Shown here: positions 24,731-38,653 of the stretch, one piece after another
Position numbering within the stretch: the first letter of the stretch is position 1
How the letters are laid out: each line of letters starts with the position of its first letter
Source: Hydractinia symbiolongicarpus
Taxonomy: Eukaryota > Cnidaria > Hydrozoa > Anthoathecata > Hydractiniidae
Length of the DNA: 64,000 nt
Direction of reading: 5' to 3'
Assembly: GCF_029227915.1 (NCBI RefSeq)
Contig: NC_079879.1
Coordinates: 31,254,501 to 31,318,500, forward strand
Translations under genes and position numbers: made by a program
The notes under the pieces: model-generated
Told to the model about the DNA's origin: nothing
Databases searched by the model: none
What the model saw: only the letters and a program-made list of their open reading frames with translations

Positions 24731-25854
24731 TGCGATTTCCCGTAAATCCCGGACTCGGCCCGTATACTCAAAAGTATACAAAGAAAGTACCCAGAGAGTA
24801 AACTCATTTCCCGAACGATTTTTTAAATTATTTTTTCACCACTAAAACGCATGAGACTTGTAGTTTTCAAAAAAGTTTTTATTTTTGATGAGACGCTGAA
24901 TGAAAGAAGTTTAATCGCCGGCAAACGAAAACCTGCGATTTCCCGTAAATCCCGGACTCGGCCCGTATACTCAAAAGTATAAAAAGAAAGTACCCAGGGA
25001 GTAAACTCATTTCCCGAACGATTTTTTAAATTATTTTTTCACCACTAAAACGCATGAGACTTGTAGTTTTCAAAAATATTTTTATTTTTGATGAGACGCT
25101 GAATGAAAGAAGTTCAATCGCCGGCAAACGAAAACCTGCGATTTCCCGTAAATCCCGGACTCGGCCCGTATATTCAAAAGTATACAAAGAAAGTACCCAG
25201 GGTGTAAACTCATTTCCCGAACGATTTTTTTTATTAGATTTTCACCACTAAAACGCATGAGACTTGTAGTTTTCAAAAATGTTTTCATTTTTGATGAAAC
25301 GCTGAATAAAAGAAGTTTAATCGCCGGCAAACGAAAACCTGCGATTTCCCGTAAATCCCTGACTCGGCCCGTATAGTCAAAAGTATACAAAGAAAGTACT
25401 CAGGGTGTAAACTCATTTCCAGAACGATTTTTTAAATTATTATTTCACCACTAAAGCCCATGAGACTTGTAGTTTTTAAAAAAGTTTTCATTTTTGATGA
25501 GACGCTGAATAAAAGAAGTTTAGTCGCCGGCAAACGAAAACCCGCAATTTCCCGTAAACCCCGGACTTGGCCCGTATAATCAAAAGTATACAAAGAAAGT
25601 ACCCAGGGAGTAAACTCATTTCCCGAACGATTTTTTAAATTATTTTTTCACCACTAAAACGCATGAGACTTGTAGTTTTCAAAAATGTTTTCATTTTTAA
25701 TGAGACGCTGAATAAGAGAAGTTTAATCGCCGGCAAACGAAAACCCGCCATTTCCCGTAAATCCCGGGCTTGGCCCGTATAGTCAAAAGTATATAAAGAA
25801 AGTACCCAGGGAGTAAACTCATTTCCCGAACGATTTTTTATGATATTTTTTCAC

Positions 25855-27681
25855 AACTAAAACGCATGAGACATGTAGTTTTCAAAAAAGTTTTTATTTT
25901 TGATGAGACGCTGAACAAAAGAAGTTTAATCGCAGGCAAACGAAAACCCGCCATTTCCCGTAAACCCCGGACTTGGCCCGTATAACCAAAAGTATACAAA
26001 GAAAGTACCCAGGGTGTTAACTCATTTCCAGAACGATTTTTTAAATTATTATTTCACCACTAAAACGCATGAGACTTGTAGTTTTCAAAAATGTTTTTAT
26101 TTTTGATGAGACGCTGAATAAAAGAAGTTTAAACGCCGGCAAACGAAAACCCGCCATTTCCCGTAAACCCCGGACTCGGCCCGTATAATCAAAAGTATAC
26201 AAAGAAAGTACCCAGGGAGTAAACTCATTTCCCGAACAATTTTTTAAATTATTTTTTCACCACTAAAACGCACGAGACTTGTAGTTTTCAAAAATGTTTT
26301 CATTTTTGATGAGACGCTGAATAAAAGAAGTTTAATCGCCGGCAAACGAAAACCTGCGATTTCCTGTAAATCCCGGACTCGGCCCGTATAGTCAAAAGTA
26401 TACAAAGAAAGTACCCAGGGTGTAAACTCATTTCCAGAACGATTTTTTAAATTATTATTTCACCACTAAAGCCCATGAGACTTGTAGTTTTTAAAAATGT
26501 TTTCATTTTTGATGAGACGCTGAATAAAAGAAGTTTAGTCGCCGGCAAACGAAAACCCGCCATTTCCCGTAAACCCCGGACTTGGCCCGTATAATCAAAA
26601 GTATACAAAGAAAGTACCCAGGGAGTAAACTCATTTCCCGAACGATTTTTTAAATTACTTTTTCACCACTAAAACGCATGAGACTTGTAGTTTTCAAAAA
26701 TGTTTTCATTTTTAATGAGACGCTGAATGAAAGAAGTTTAATCGCCGGCAAACGAAAACCTGCGATTTCCCGTAAATCCCGGACTCGGCCCGTATAGTCA
26801 AAAGTATACAAAGAAAGTACCCAGGGTGTAAACTCATTTCCCGAACGATTTTTTTTATTAGATTTTCACCACTAAAACGCATGAGACTTGTAGTTTTCAA
26901 AAATGTTTTTATTTTTGATGAGACGCTGAATAAAAGAAGTTTAATCGCCGGCAAACGAAAACCCGCCATTTCCCGTAAACCCCGGACTCGGCCCGTATAA
27001 TCAAAAGTATACAAAGAAAGTACCCAGGGAGTAAACTCATTTCCCGAACGATTTTTTAAATTATTTTTTCGCTACTAAAACGCATGAGACTTGTAGTTTT
27101 CAAAAATGTTTTCATTTTTGATGAGACGCTGAATAAAAGAAGTTTAATCGCCGGCAAACGAAAACCTGCGATTTCCTGTAAATCCCGGACTCGGCCCGTA
27201 TAGTCAAAAGTATACAAAGAAAGTACCCAGGGTGTAAACTCATTTCCAGAACGATTTTTTAAATTATTATTTCACCACTAAAGCCCATGAGACTTGTAGT
27301 TTTTAAAAATGTTTTCATTTTTGATGAGACGCTGAATAAAAGAAGTTTAGTCGCCGGCAAACGAAAACCCGCCATTTCCCGTAAACCCCGGACTTGGCCC
27401 GTATAATCAAAAGTATACAAAGAAAGTACCCAGGGAGTAAACTCATTTCCCGAACGATTTTTTAAATTATTTTTTCACCACTAAAACGCATGAGACTTGT
27501 AGTTTTCAAAAATGTTTTCATTTTTAATGAGACGCTGAATAAGAGAAGTTTAATCGCCGGCAAACGAAAACCCGCCATTTCCCGTAAATCCCGGGCTTGG
27601 CCCGTATAGTCAAAAGTATACAAAGAAAGTACCCAGGGAGTAAACTCATTTCCCGAACGATTTTTTATATTATTTTTTCAC
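25855..27681 (+). repeat. Nine-monomer HOR unit (1827 bp), right arm
   Basis: Bounded by two copies of the marker TCACAACTAAAACG, which are followed by GAGACATG and AAAAAAGTTTTT, 1827 bases apart (nine times 203). Only one such unit separates the markers here, whereas the left arm has additional eight-monomer derivatives. It mirrors 12090-13916. Confidence 0.75.
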
Positions 27682-30124
27682 AACTAAAACGCATGAGACA
27701 TGTAGTTTTCAAAAAAGTTTTTATTTTTGATGAGACGCTGAACAAAAGAAGTTTAATCGCAGGCAAACGAAAACCCGCCATTTCCCGTAAACCCCGGACT
27801 TGGCCCGTATAACCAAAAGTATACAAAGAAAGTACCCAGGGTGTTAACTCATTTCCAGAACGATTTTTTAAATTATTATTTCACCACTAAAACGCATGAG
27901 ACTTGTAGTTTTCAAAAATGTTTTTATTTTTGATGAGACGCTGAATAAAAGAAGTTTAATCGCCGGCAAACGAAAACCCGCCATTTCCCGTAAACCCCGG
28001 ACTCGGCCCGTATAATCAAAAGTATACAAAGAAAGTACCCAGGGAGTAAACTCATTTCCCGAACGATTTTTTAAATTATTTTTTCACCACTAAAACGCAT
28101 AAGACTTGTAGTTTTCAAAAATGTTTTCATTTTTGATGAGACGCTGAATAAAAGAAGTTTAATCGCCGGCAAACGAAAACCTGCGATTTCCTGTAAATCC
28201 CGGACTCGGCCCGTATAGTCAAAAGTATACAAAGAAAGTACCCAGGGTGTAAACTCATTTCCAGAACGATTTTTTAAATTATTATTTCACCACTAAAGCC
28301 CATGAGACTTGTAGTTTTTAAAAATGTTTTCATTTTTGATGAGACGCTGAATAAAAGAAGTTTAGTCGCCGGCAAACGAAAACCCGCCATTTCCCGTAAA
28401 CCCCGGACTTGGCCCGTATAATCAAAAGTATACAAAGAAAGTACCCAGGGAGTAAACTCATTTCCCGAACGATTTTTTAAATTACTTTTTCACCACTAAA
28501 ACGCATGAGACTTGTAGTTTTCAAAAATGTTTTCATTTTTAATGAGACGCTGAATGAAAGAAGTTTAATCGCCGGCAAACGAAAACCTGCAATTTCCCGT
28601 AAATCCCGGACTCGGCCCGTATAGTCAAAAGTATACAAAGAAAGTACCCAGGGTGTAAACTCATTTCCCGAACGATTTTTTTTATTAGATTTTCACCACT
28701 AAAACGCATGAGACTTGTAGTTTTCAAAAATGTTTTTATTTTTGATGAGACGCTGAATAAAAGAAGTTTAATCGCCGGCAAACGAAAACCCGCCATTTCC
28801 CGTAAACCCCGGACTCGGCCCGTATAATCAAAAGTATACAAAGAAAGTACCCAGGGAGTAAACTCATTTCCCGAACGATTTTTTAAATTATTTTTTCACC
28901 ACTAAAACGCATGAGACTTGTAGTTTTCAAAAATGTTTTCATTTTTGATGAGACGCTGAATAAAAGAAGTTTAATCGCCGGCAAACGAAAACCTGCGATT
29001 TCCTGTAAATCCCGGACTCGGCCCGTATAGTCAAAAGTTTACAAAGAAAGTACCCAGGGTGTAAACTCATTTCCAGAACGATTTTTTAAATTATTATTTC
29101 ACCACTAAAGCCCATGAGACTTGTAGTTTTTAAAAATGTTTTCATTTTTGATGAGACGCTGAATAAAAGAAGTTTAGTCGCCGGCAAACGAAAACCCGCC
29201 ATTTCCCGTAAACCCCGGACTTGGCCCGTATAATCAAAAGTATACAAAGAAAGTACCCAGGGAGTAAACTCATTTCCCGAACGATTTTTTAAATTACTTT
29301 TTCACCACTAAAACGCATGAGACTTGTAGTTTTCAAAATTGTTTTCATTTTTAATGAGACGCTGAATAAGAGAAGTTTAATCGCCGGCAAACGAAAACCC
29401 GCCTTTTCCCGTAAATCCCGGGCTTGGCCCGTATAGTCAAAAGTATACAAAGAAAGTACCCAGGGAGTAAACTCATTTCCCGAATGATTTTTTATATTAT
29501 TTTTTCACCACTAAAACGCATGAGACATGTAGTTTTCAAAAATGTTTTTATTTTTGATGAGACGCTGAACAAAAGAAGTTTAATCGCCGGCAAACGAAAA
29601 CCCGCCATTTCCCGTAAATCCCGGACTCGGCCCGTATAGTCAAAAGTATACAAAGAAAGTACCCAGGGTGTAAACTCATTTCCCGAACGATTTTTTTTAT
29701 TAGATTTTCACCACTAAAACGCATGAGACTTGTAGTTTTCAAAAATATTTTTATTTTTGATGAGACGCTGAATAAAAGAAGTTTAATCGCCGGCAAACGA
29801 AAACCCGCCATTTCCCGTAAACCCCGGACTCGGCCCGTGTGATCAAAAGTATACGAAGAAAGTACCCAGGGAGTAAACTCATTTCCCGAACGATTTTTTA
29901 AATTATTTTTTCACCACTAAAACGCATGAGACTTGTAGTTTTCAAAAATGTTTTCATTTTTGATGAGACGCTGAATAAAAGAAGTTTAATCGCCGGCAAA
30001 CGAAAACCCGCCATTTCCCGTAAACCCCGGACTCGGCCCGTATAATCAAAAGTATACAAAGAAAGTACTTAGGGAGTAAACTCATTTCCCGAACGATTTT
30101 TTAAATTATTTTTTCACCACTAAA

Positions 30125-33100
30125 ACGCATGAGACTTGTAGTTTTCAAAAATGTTTTCATTTTTGATGAGACGCTGAATAAAAGAAGTTTAATCGCCGGC
30201 AAACGAAAACCTGCGATTTCCTGTAAATCCCGGACTCGGCCCGTATAGTCAAAAGTATACAAAGAAAGTACCCAGGGTGTAAACTCATTTCCAGAACGAT
30301 TTTTTAAATTATAATTTCACCACTAAAGCCCATGAGACTTGTAGTTTTTAAAAATGTTTTCATTTTTGATGAGACGCTGAATAAAAGAAGTTTAGTCGCC
30401 GGCAAACGAAAACCCGCCATTTCCCGTAAACCCCGGACTTGGCCCGTATAATCAAAAGTATACAAAGAAAGTACCCAGGGAGTAAACTCATTTCCCGAAC
30501 GATTTTTTAAATTACTTTTTCACCACTAAAACGCATGAGACTTGTAGTTTTCAAAAATGTTTTTATTTTTAATGAGACGCTGAATAAGAGAAGTTTAATC
30601 GCCGGCAAACGAAAACCCGCCATTTCCCGTAAATCCCGGGCTTGGCCCGTATAGTCAAAAGTATACAAAGAAAGTACCCAGGGAGTAAACTCATTTCCCG
30701 AACGATTTTTTATATTATTTTTTCACCACTAAAACGCATGAGACATGTAGTTTTCAAAAATGTTTTTATTTTTGATGAGACGCTGAACAAAAGAAATTTA
30801 ATCGCCGGCAAACGAAAACCCGCCATTTCCCGTAAAGCCCGGACTTGGCCCGTATAATCAAAAGTATACAAAGAAAGTACCCAGGGTGTTAACTCATTTC
30901 CAGAACGATTTTTTAAATTATTATTTCACCACTAAAGCCCATGAGACTTGTAGTTTTTAAAAATGTTTTCATTTTTGATGAGACGATGAATGAAAGAAGT
31001 TTAATCGCCGGCAAACGAAAACCCGCCATTTCCCGTAAACCCCGGACTCGGCCCGTATACTCAAAAGTATACAAAGAAAGTACCCAGGGAGTAAACTCAT
31101 TTCCCGAACGATTTTTTATATTATAATTTCACCACTAAAGCCCATGAGACTTGTAGTTTTTAAAAATGTTTTCATTTTTGATGAGACGATGAATAAAAGA
31201 AGTTTAATCGCCGGCAAACGAAAACCCGCCATTTCCCGTAAACCCCGCACTCGGCCCGTATACTCAAAAGTATACAAAGAAAGTACCCAGGGAGTAAACT
31301 CATTTCCCGAACGATTTTTTAAATTATTTTTTCACCACTAAAACGCATGAGACTTGTAGTTTTCAAAAATGTTTTTATTTTTGATGAGACGCTGAATGAA
31401 AGAAGTTTAATCGCCGGCAAACGAAAACCTGCGATTTCCCGTAAATCCCGGAATTGGCCCGTATAGGCAAAAGTATACAAAGAAAGTACCCAGGGTGTAA
31501 ACTCATTTCCCGAACGATTTTTTTTATTAGATTTTCACCACTAAAACGCATTAGACTTGTAGTTTTCAAAAATGTTTTCATTTTTGATGAGACGCTGAAT
31601 AAAAGAAGTTTAATCGCCGGCAAACGAAAACCCGCCATTTCCCGTAAACCCCGGACTCGGCCCGTATAATCAAAAGTATACAAAGAAAGTACCCAGGGAG
31701 TAAACTCATTTCCCGAACGATTTTTTAAATTATTTTTTCACCACTAAAACGCATGAGACTTGTATTTTTTAAAAATGTTTTCATTTTTGATGAGACGATG
31801 AATAAAAGAAGTTTAATCGCCGGCAAACGAAAACCCGCCATTTCCCGTAAATCCCGGACTCGGCCCGTATAGTCAAAAGTATACAAAGAAAGTACCCAGG
31901 GTGTAAAGTCATTTCCCGAACGATTTTTTTTATTAGATTTTCACCACTAAAACACATGAGACTTGTAGTTTTCAAAAATGTTTTCATTTTTGATGAGACG
32001 CTGAATAAAAGAAGTTTAATCGCCGGCAAACGAAAACCTGCGATTTCCTGTAAATCCCGGACTCGGCCCGTATAGTCAAAAGTATACAAAGAAAGAACCC
32101 AGGGTGTAAACTCATTTCCAGAACGATTTTTTAAATTATTATTTCACCACTAAAGCCCATAAGACTTGTAGTTTTTAAAAATGTTTTCATTTTTGATGAG
32201 ACGCTGAATAAAAGAAGTTTAGTCACCAGCAAACGAAAACCCGCCATTTCCCGTAAACCCCGGACTTGGCCCGTATAATCAAAAGTATACAAAGAAAGTA
32301 CCCAGGGAGTAAACTCATTTCCCGAACGATTTTTTAAATTATTTTTTCACCACTAAAACGCATGAGACTTGTAGTTTTCAAAAATGTTTTTATTTTTGAT
32401 GAGACGCTGAATAAAAGAAGTTTAATCGCCGGCAAACGAAAACCCGCCATTTCCCGTAAACCCCGGACTCGGCCCGTATAATCAAAAGTATACAAAGAAA
32501 GTACCCAGGGAGTAAACTCATTTCCCGAACGATTTTTTAAATTATTTTTTCACCACTAAAACGCATGAGACTTGTAGTTTTTAAAAATGTTTTCATTTTT
32601 GATGAGACGCTGAATAAAAGAAGTTTAATCGCCGGCAAACGAAAACCTGCGATTTCCTGTAAATCCCGGACTCGGCCCGTATAGTCAAAAGTATACAAAG
32701 AAAGTACCCAGGGTGTAAACTCATTTCCAGAACGATTTTTTAAATTATTATTTCACCACTAAAGCCCATGAGACTTGTAGTTTTTAAAAATGTTTTCATT
32801 TTTGATGAGACGATGAATAAAAGAAGTTTAATCGCCGGCAAACGAAAACCTGCGATTTCCCGTAAACCCCGGACTCGGCCCGTATAGTCAAAAGTATACA
32901 AAGAAAGAACCCAGGGTGTAAACTCATTTCCCGAACGATTTTTGTTATTAGATTTTCACCACTAAAACGCGTGAGACTTGTAGTTTTCAAAAATGTTTTC
33001 ATTTTTGATGAGACGCTGAATAAAAGAAGTTTAATCGCCGGCAAACGAAAACCGGCCATTTCCCGTAAACCCCGGACTCGGCCCGTATAATCAAAAGTAT

Positions 33101-34387
33101 ACAAAGAAAGTACCCAGGGAGTAAACTCATTTCCCGAACGATTTTTTATATTATTTTTTCACCACTAAAACGCATGAGACTTGTAGTTTTCAAAAATGTT
33201 TTCATTTTTGATGAGACGCTGAATAAAAGAAGTTTAGTCGCCGGCAAACGAAAACCCGCCATTTCCCGTAAACCCCGGACTTGGCCCGTATAATCAAAAG
33301 TATACAAAGAAAGTACCCAGGGAGTAAACTCATTTCCCGAACGATTTTTTAAAATATTTTTTCACCACTAAAGCCCATGAGACTTGTAGTTTGTAAAAAT
33401 GTTTTCATTTTTGATGAGACGGTGAATAAAAGAAGTTTAATCGCCGGCAAACGAAAACCTGCGATTTCCCGTAAACCCCGGACTCGGCCCGTATAGTCAA
33501 AAGTATACAAAGAAAGTACCCAGGGTGTAAACTCATTTCCCGAACGATTTTTGTTATTAGATTTTCACCACTAAAACGCGTGAGACTTGTAGTTTTCAAA
33601 AATGTTTTCATTTTTGATGAGACGCTGAATAAAAGAAGTTTAATCGCCGGCAAACGAAAACCGGCCATTTCCCGTAAACCCCGGACTAGGCCCGTATAAT
33701 CAAAAGTATACAAAGAAAGTACCCAGGGAGTAAACTCATTTCCCGAACGATTTTTTATATTATTTTTTCACCACTAAAACGCATGAGACTTGTAGTTTTC
33801 AAAAATGTTTTCATTTTTGATGAGACGCTGAATAAAAGAAGTTTAATCGCCGGCAAACGAAAACCTGCGATTCCCTGTAAATCCCGAACTCGGCCCGTAT
33901 AGTCAAAAGTATACAAAGAAAGTACCCAGGGTGTAAACTCATTTCCAGAACGATTTTTTAAATTATTATTTCACCACTAAAGCCCATGAGACTTGTAGTT
34001 TTTAAAAATGTTTTCATTTTTGATGAGACGCTGAATAAAAGAAGTTTAGTCGCCGGCAAACGAAAACCCGCCATTTCCCGTAAACCCCGGACTTGGCCCG
34101 TATAATCAAAAGTATACAAAGAAAGTACCCAGGGAGTAAACTCATTTCCCGAACGATTTTTTATATTACTTTTTCACCACTAAAACGCATGAGACTTGTA
34201 GTTTTCAAAAATGTTTTCATTTTTGATGAGACGCTGAATAAAAGAAGTTTAATCGCCGGCAAACGAAAACCCGCCACTTCCCGTAAACCCCGGACTTGGC
34301 CCGTATAATCAAAAGAATTCAAAGAAAGTACCCAGGGAGTAAACTCATTTCCCGAACGATTTTTTAAATTACTTTTTCACCACTAAA
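30125..34387 (+). repeat. 4263-bp HOR unit, copy 1
   Basis: A block of 21 monomers (21 x 203 = 4263) repeated immediately downstream. It contains the GAATTC variant near 34315, the CCGGCCATTTCCC monomers near 33053 and 33660, GTTATTAGATTTTC monomers, and the GCATTAGACTTG monomer near 31551. Differences from copy 2 that I noticed are at 30845, 31461, 32095, 32910, 33421 and 33645. Confidence 0.88.
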
Positions 34388-37300
34388 ACGCATAAGACTT
34401 GTAGTTTTCAAAAATGTTTTCATTTTTGATGAGACGCTGAATAAAAGAAGTTTAATCGCCGGCAAACGAAAACCTGCGATTTCCTGTAAATCCCGGACTC
34501 GGCCCGTATAGTCAAAAGTATACAAAGAAAGTACCCAGGGTGTAAACTCATTTCCAGAACGATTTTTTAAATTATAATTTCACCACTAAAGCCCATGAGA
34601 CTTGTAGTTTTTAAAAATGTTTTCATTTTTGATGAGACGCTGAATAAAAGAAGTTTAGTCGCCGGCAAACGAAAACCCGCCATTTCCCGTAAACCCCGGA
34701 CTTGGCCCGTATAATCAAAAGTATACAAAGAAAGTACCCAGGGAGTAAACTCATTTCCCGAACGATTTTTTAAATTACTTTTTCACCACTAAAACGCATG
34801 AGACTTGTAGTTTTCAAAAATGTTTTTATTTTTAATGAGACGCTGAATAAGAGAAGTTTAATCGCCGGCAAACGAAAACCCGCCATTTCCCGTAAATCCC
34901 GGGCTTGGCCCGTATAGTCAAAAGTATACAAAGAAAGTACCCAGGGAGTAAACTCATTTCCCGAACGATTTTTTATATTATTTTTTCACCACTAAAACGC
35001 ATGAGACATGTAGTTTTCAAAAATGTTTTTATTTTTGATGAGACGCTGAACAAAAGAAATTTAATCGCCGGCAAACGAAAACCCGCCATTTCCCGTAAAG
35101 CCCGGACTTTGCCCGTATAATCAAAAGTATACAAAGAAAGTACCCAGGGTGTTAACTCATTTCCAGAACGATTTTTTAAATTATTATTTCACCACTAAAG
35201 CCCATGAGACTTGTAGTTTTTAAAAATGTTTTCATTTTTGATGAGACGATGAATGAAAGAAGTTTAATCGCCGGCAAACGAAAACCCGCCATTTCCCGTA
35301 AACCCCGGACTCGGCCCGTATACTCAAAAGTATACAAAGAAAGTACCCAGGGAGTAAACTCATTTCCCGAACGATTTTTTATATTATAATTTCACCACTA
35401 AAGCCCATGAGACTTGTAGTTTTTAAAAATGTTTTCATTTTTGATGAGACGATGAATAAAAGAAGTTTAATCGCCGGCAAACGAAAACCCGCCATTTCCC
35501 GTAAACCCCGCACTCGGCCCGTATACTCAAAAGTATACAAAGAAAGTACCCAGGGAGTAAACTCATTTCCCGAACGATTTTTTAAATTATTTTTTCACCA
35601 CTAAAACGCATGAGACTTGTAGTTTTCAAAAATGTTTTTATTTTTGATGAGACGCTGAATGAAAGAAGTTTAATCGCCGGCAAACGAAAACCTGCGATTT
35701 CCCGTAAATCCCGGAATTGGTCCGTATAGGCAAAAGTATACAAAGAAAGTACCCAGGGTGTAAACTCATTTCCCGAACGATTTTTTTTATTAGATTTTCA
35801 CCACTAAAACGCATTAGACTTGTAGTTTTCAAAAATGTTTTCATTTTTGATGAGACGCTGAATAAAAGAAGTTTAATCGCCGGCAAACGAAAACCCGCCA
35901 TTTCCCGTAAACCCCGGACTCGGCCCGTATAATCAAAAGTATACAAAGAAAGTACCCAGGGAGTAAACTCATTTCCCGAACGATTTTTTAAATTATTTTT
36001 TCACCACTAAAACGCATGAGACTTGTATTTTTTAAAAATGTTTTCATTTTTGATGAGACGATGAATAAAAGAAGTTTAATCGCCGGCAAACGAAAACCCG
36101 CCATTTCCCGTAAATCCCGGACTCGGCCCGTATAGTCAAAAGTATACAAAGAAAGTACCCAGGGTGTAAAGTCATTTCCCGAACGATTTTTTTTATTAGA
36201 TTTTCACCACTAAAACACATGAGACTTGTAGTTTTCAAAAATGTTTTCATTTTTGATGAGACGCTGAATAAAAGAAGTTTAATCGCCGGCAAACGAAAAC
36301 CTGCGATTTCCTGTAAATCCCGGACTCGGCCCGTATAGTCAAAAGTATACAAAGAAAGTACCCAGGGTGTAAACTCATTTCCAGAACGATTTTTTAAATT
36401 ATTATTTCACCACTAAAGCCCATAAGACTTGTAGTTTTTAAAAATGTTTTCATTTTTGATGAGACGCTGAATAAAAGAAGTTTAGTCACCAGCAAACGAA
36501 AACCCGCCATTTCCCGTAAACCCCGGACTTGGCCCGTATAATCAAAAGTATACAAAGAAAGTACCCAGGGAGTAAACTCATTTCCCGAACGATTTTTTAA
36601 ATTATTTTTTCACCACTAAAACGCATGAGACTTGTAGTTTTCAAAAATGTTTTTATTTTTGATGAGACGCTGAATAAAAGAAGTTTAATCGCCGGCAAAC
36701 GAAAACCCGCCATTTCCCGTAAACCCCGGACTCGGCCCGTATAATCAAAAGTATACAAAGAAAGTACCCAGGGAGTAAACTCATTTCCCGAACGATTTTT
36801 TAAATTATTTTTTCACCACTAAAACGCATGAGACTTGTAGTTTTTAAAAATGTTTTCATTTTTGATGAGACGCTGAATAAAAGAAGTTTAATCGCCGGCA
36901 AACGAAAACCTGCGATTTCCTGTAAATCCCGGACTCGGCCCGTATAGTCAAAAGTATACAAAGAAAGTACCCAGGGTGTAAACTCATTTCCAGAACGATT
37001 TTTTAAATTATTATTTCACCACTAAAGCCCATGAGACTTGTAGTTTTTAAAAATGTTTTCATTTTTGATGAGACGATGAATAAAAGAAGTTTAATCGCCG
37101 GCAAACGAAAACCTGCGATTTCCCGTAAACCCCGGACTCGGCCCGTATAGTCAAAAGTATACAAAGAAAGTACCCAGGGTGTAAACTCATTTCCCGAACG
37201 ATTTTTGTTATTAGATTTTCACCACTAAAACGCGTGAGACTTGTAGTTTTCAAAAATGTTTTCATTTTTGATGAGACGCTGAATAAAAGAAGTTTAATCG

Positions 37301-38653
37301 CCGGCAAACGAAAACCGGCCATTTCCCGTAAACCCCGGACTCGGCCCGTATAATCAAAAGTATACAAAGAAAGTACCCAGGGAGTAAACTCATTTCCCGA
37401 ACGATTTTTTATATTATTTTTTCACCACTAAAACGCATGAGACTTGTAGTTTTCAAAAATGTTTTCATTTTTGATGAGACGCTGAATAAAAGAAGTTTAG
37501 TCGCCGGCAAACGAAAACCCGCCATTTCCCGTAAACCCCGGACTTGGCCCGTATAATCAAAAGTATACAAAGAAAGTACCCAGGGAGTAAACTCATTTCC
37601 CGAACGATTTTTTAAAATATTTTTTCACCACTAAAGCCCATGAGACTTGTAGTTTGTAAAAATGTTTTCATTTTTGATGAGACGATGAATAAAAGAAGTT
37701 TAATCGCCGGCAAACGAAAACCTGCGATTTCCCGTAAACCCCGGACTCGGCCCGTATAGTCAAAAGTATACAAAGAAAGTACCCAGGGTGTAAACTCATT
37801 TCCCGAACGATTTTTGTTATTAGATTTTCACCACTAAAACGCGTGAGACTTGTAGTTTTCAAAAATGTTTTCATTTTTGATGAGACGCTGAATAAAAGAA
37901 GTTTAATCGACGGCAAACGAAAACCGGCCATTTCCCGTAAACCCCGGACTAGGCCCGTATAATCAAAAGTATACAAAGAAAGTACCCAGGGAGTAAACTC
38001 ATTTCCCGAACGATTTTTTATATTATTTTTTCACCACTAAAACGCATGAGACTTGTAGTTTTCAAAAATGTTTTCATTTTTGATGAGACGCTGAATAAAA
38101 GAAGTTTAATCGCCGGCAAACGAAAACCTGCGATTCCCTGTAAATCCCGAACTCGGCCCGTATAGTCAAAAGTATACAAAGAAAGTACCCAGGGTGTAAA
38201 CTCATTTCCAGAACGATTTTTTAAATTATTATTTCACCACTAAAGCCCATGAGACTTGTAGTTTTTAAAAATGTTTTCATTTTTGATGAGACGCTGAATA
38301 AAAGAAGTTTAGTCGCCGGCAAACGAAAACCCGCCATTTCCCGTAAACCCCGGACTTGGCCCGTATAATCAAAAGTATACAAAGAAAGTACCCAGGGAGT
38401 AAACTCATTTCCCGAACGATTTTTTATATTACTTTTTCACCACTAAAACGCATGAGACTTGTAGTTTTCAAAAATGTTTTCATTTTTGATGAGACGCTGA
38501 ATAAAAGAAGTTTAATCGCCGGCAAACGAAAACCCGCCACTTCCCGTAAACCCCGGACTTGGCCCGTATAATCAAAAGAATTCAAAGAAAGTACCCAGGG
38601 AGTAAACTCATTTCCCGAACGATTTTTTAAATTACTTTTTCACCACTAAAACG
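34388..38653 (+). repeat. 4263-bp HOR unit, copy 2
   Basis: Matches copy 1 at a constant offset of 4263 through the second GAATTC variant near 38578. It starts with an AACGCATAAGAC variant (34389-34400) where copy 1 has GCATGAGAC, and homology ends where the downstream sequence changes to TTTTTAATGAGACGCTGAATAAG near 38691. The left arm of the inverted duplication extends about 80 bases into this copy, including the GCATAAGAC marker (near 3750). Confidence 0.87.

Larger units (their letters stand above)
20445..34467 (+). repeat. Right arm of giant inverted duplication
   Basis: Mirror partner of 3681-19326 lacking the 1623-bp block found at 10467-12089; the gap point is 27681/27682, inside the TTTTTCACAACTAAAA marker. 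Private variants of the first 4263-bp unit, for example GAAAGAACCC at 32094 and 32906, are the ones mirrored on the left (near 6050 and 5240). The left arm therefore copies this unit specifically and not its tandem duplicate. Confidence 0.92.

Noticed and set aside
3681-34467. Dismissing the inverted duplication as a pure copy-paste assembly error
   Set aside because: The arms differ at scattered bases and by a 1623-bp block, so they are not identical strings. An artefact remains possible and is listed as a check, but the sequence alone does not establish it.
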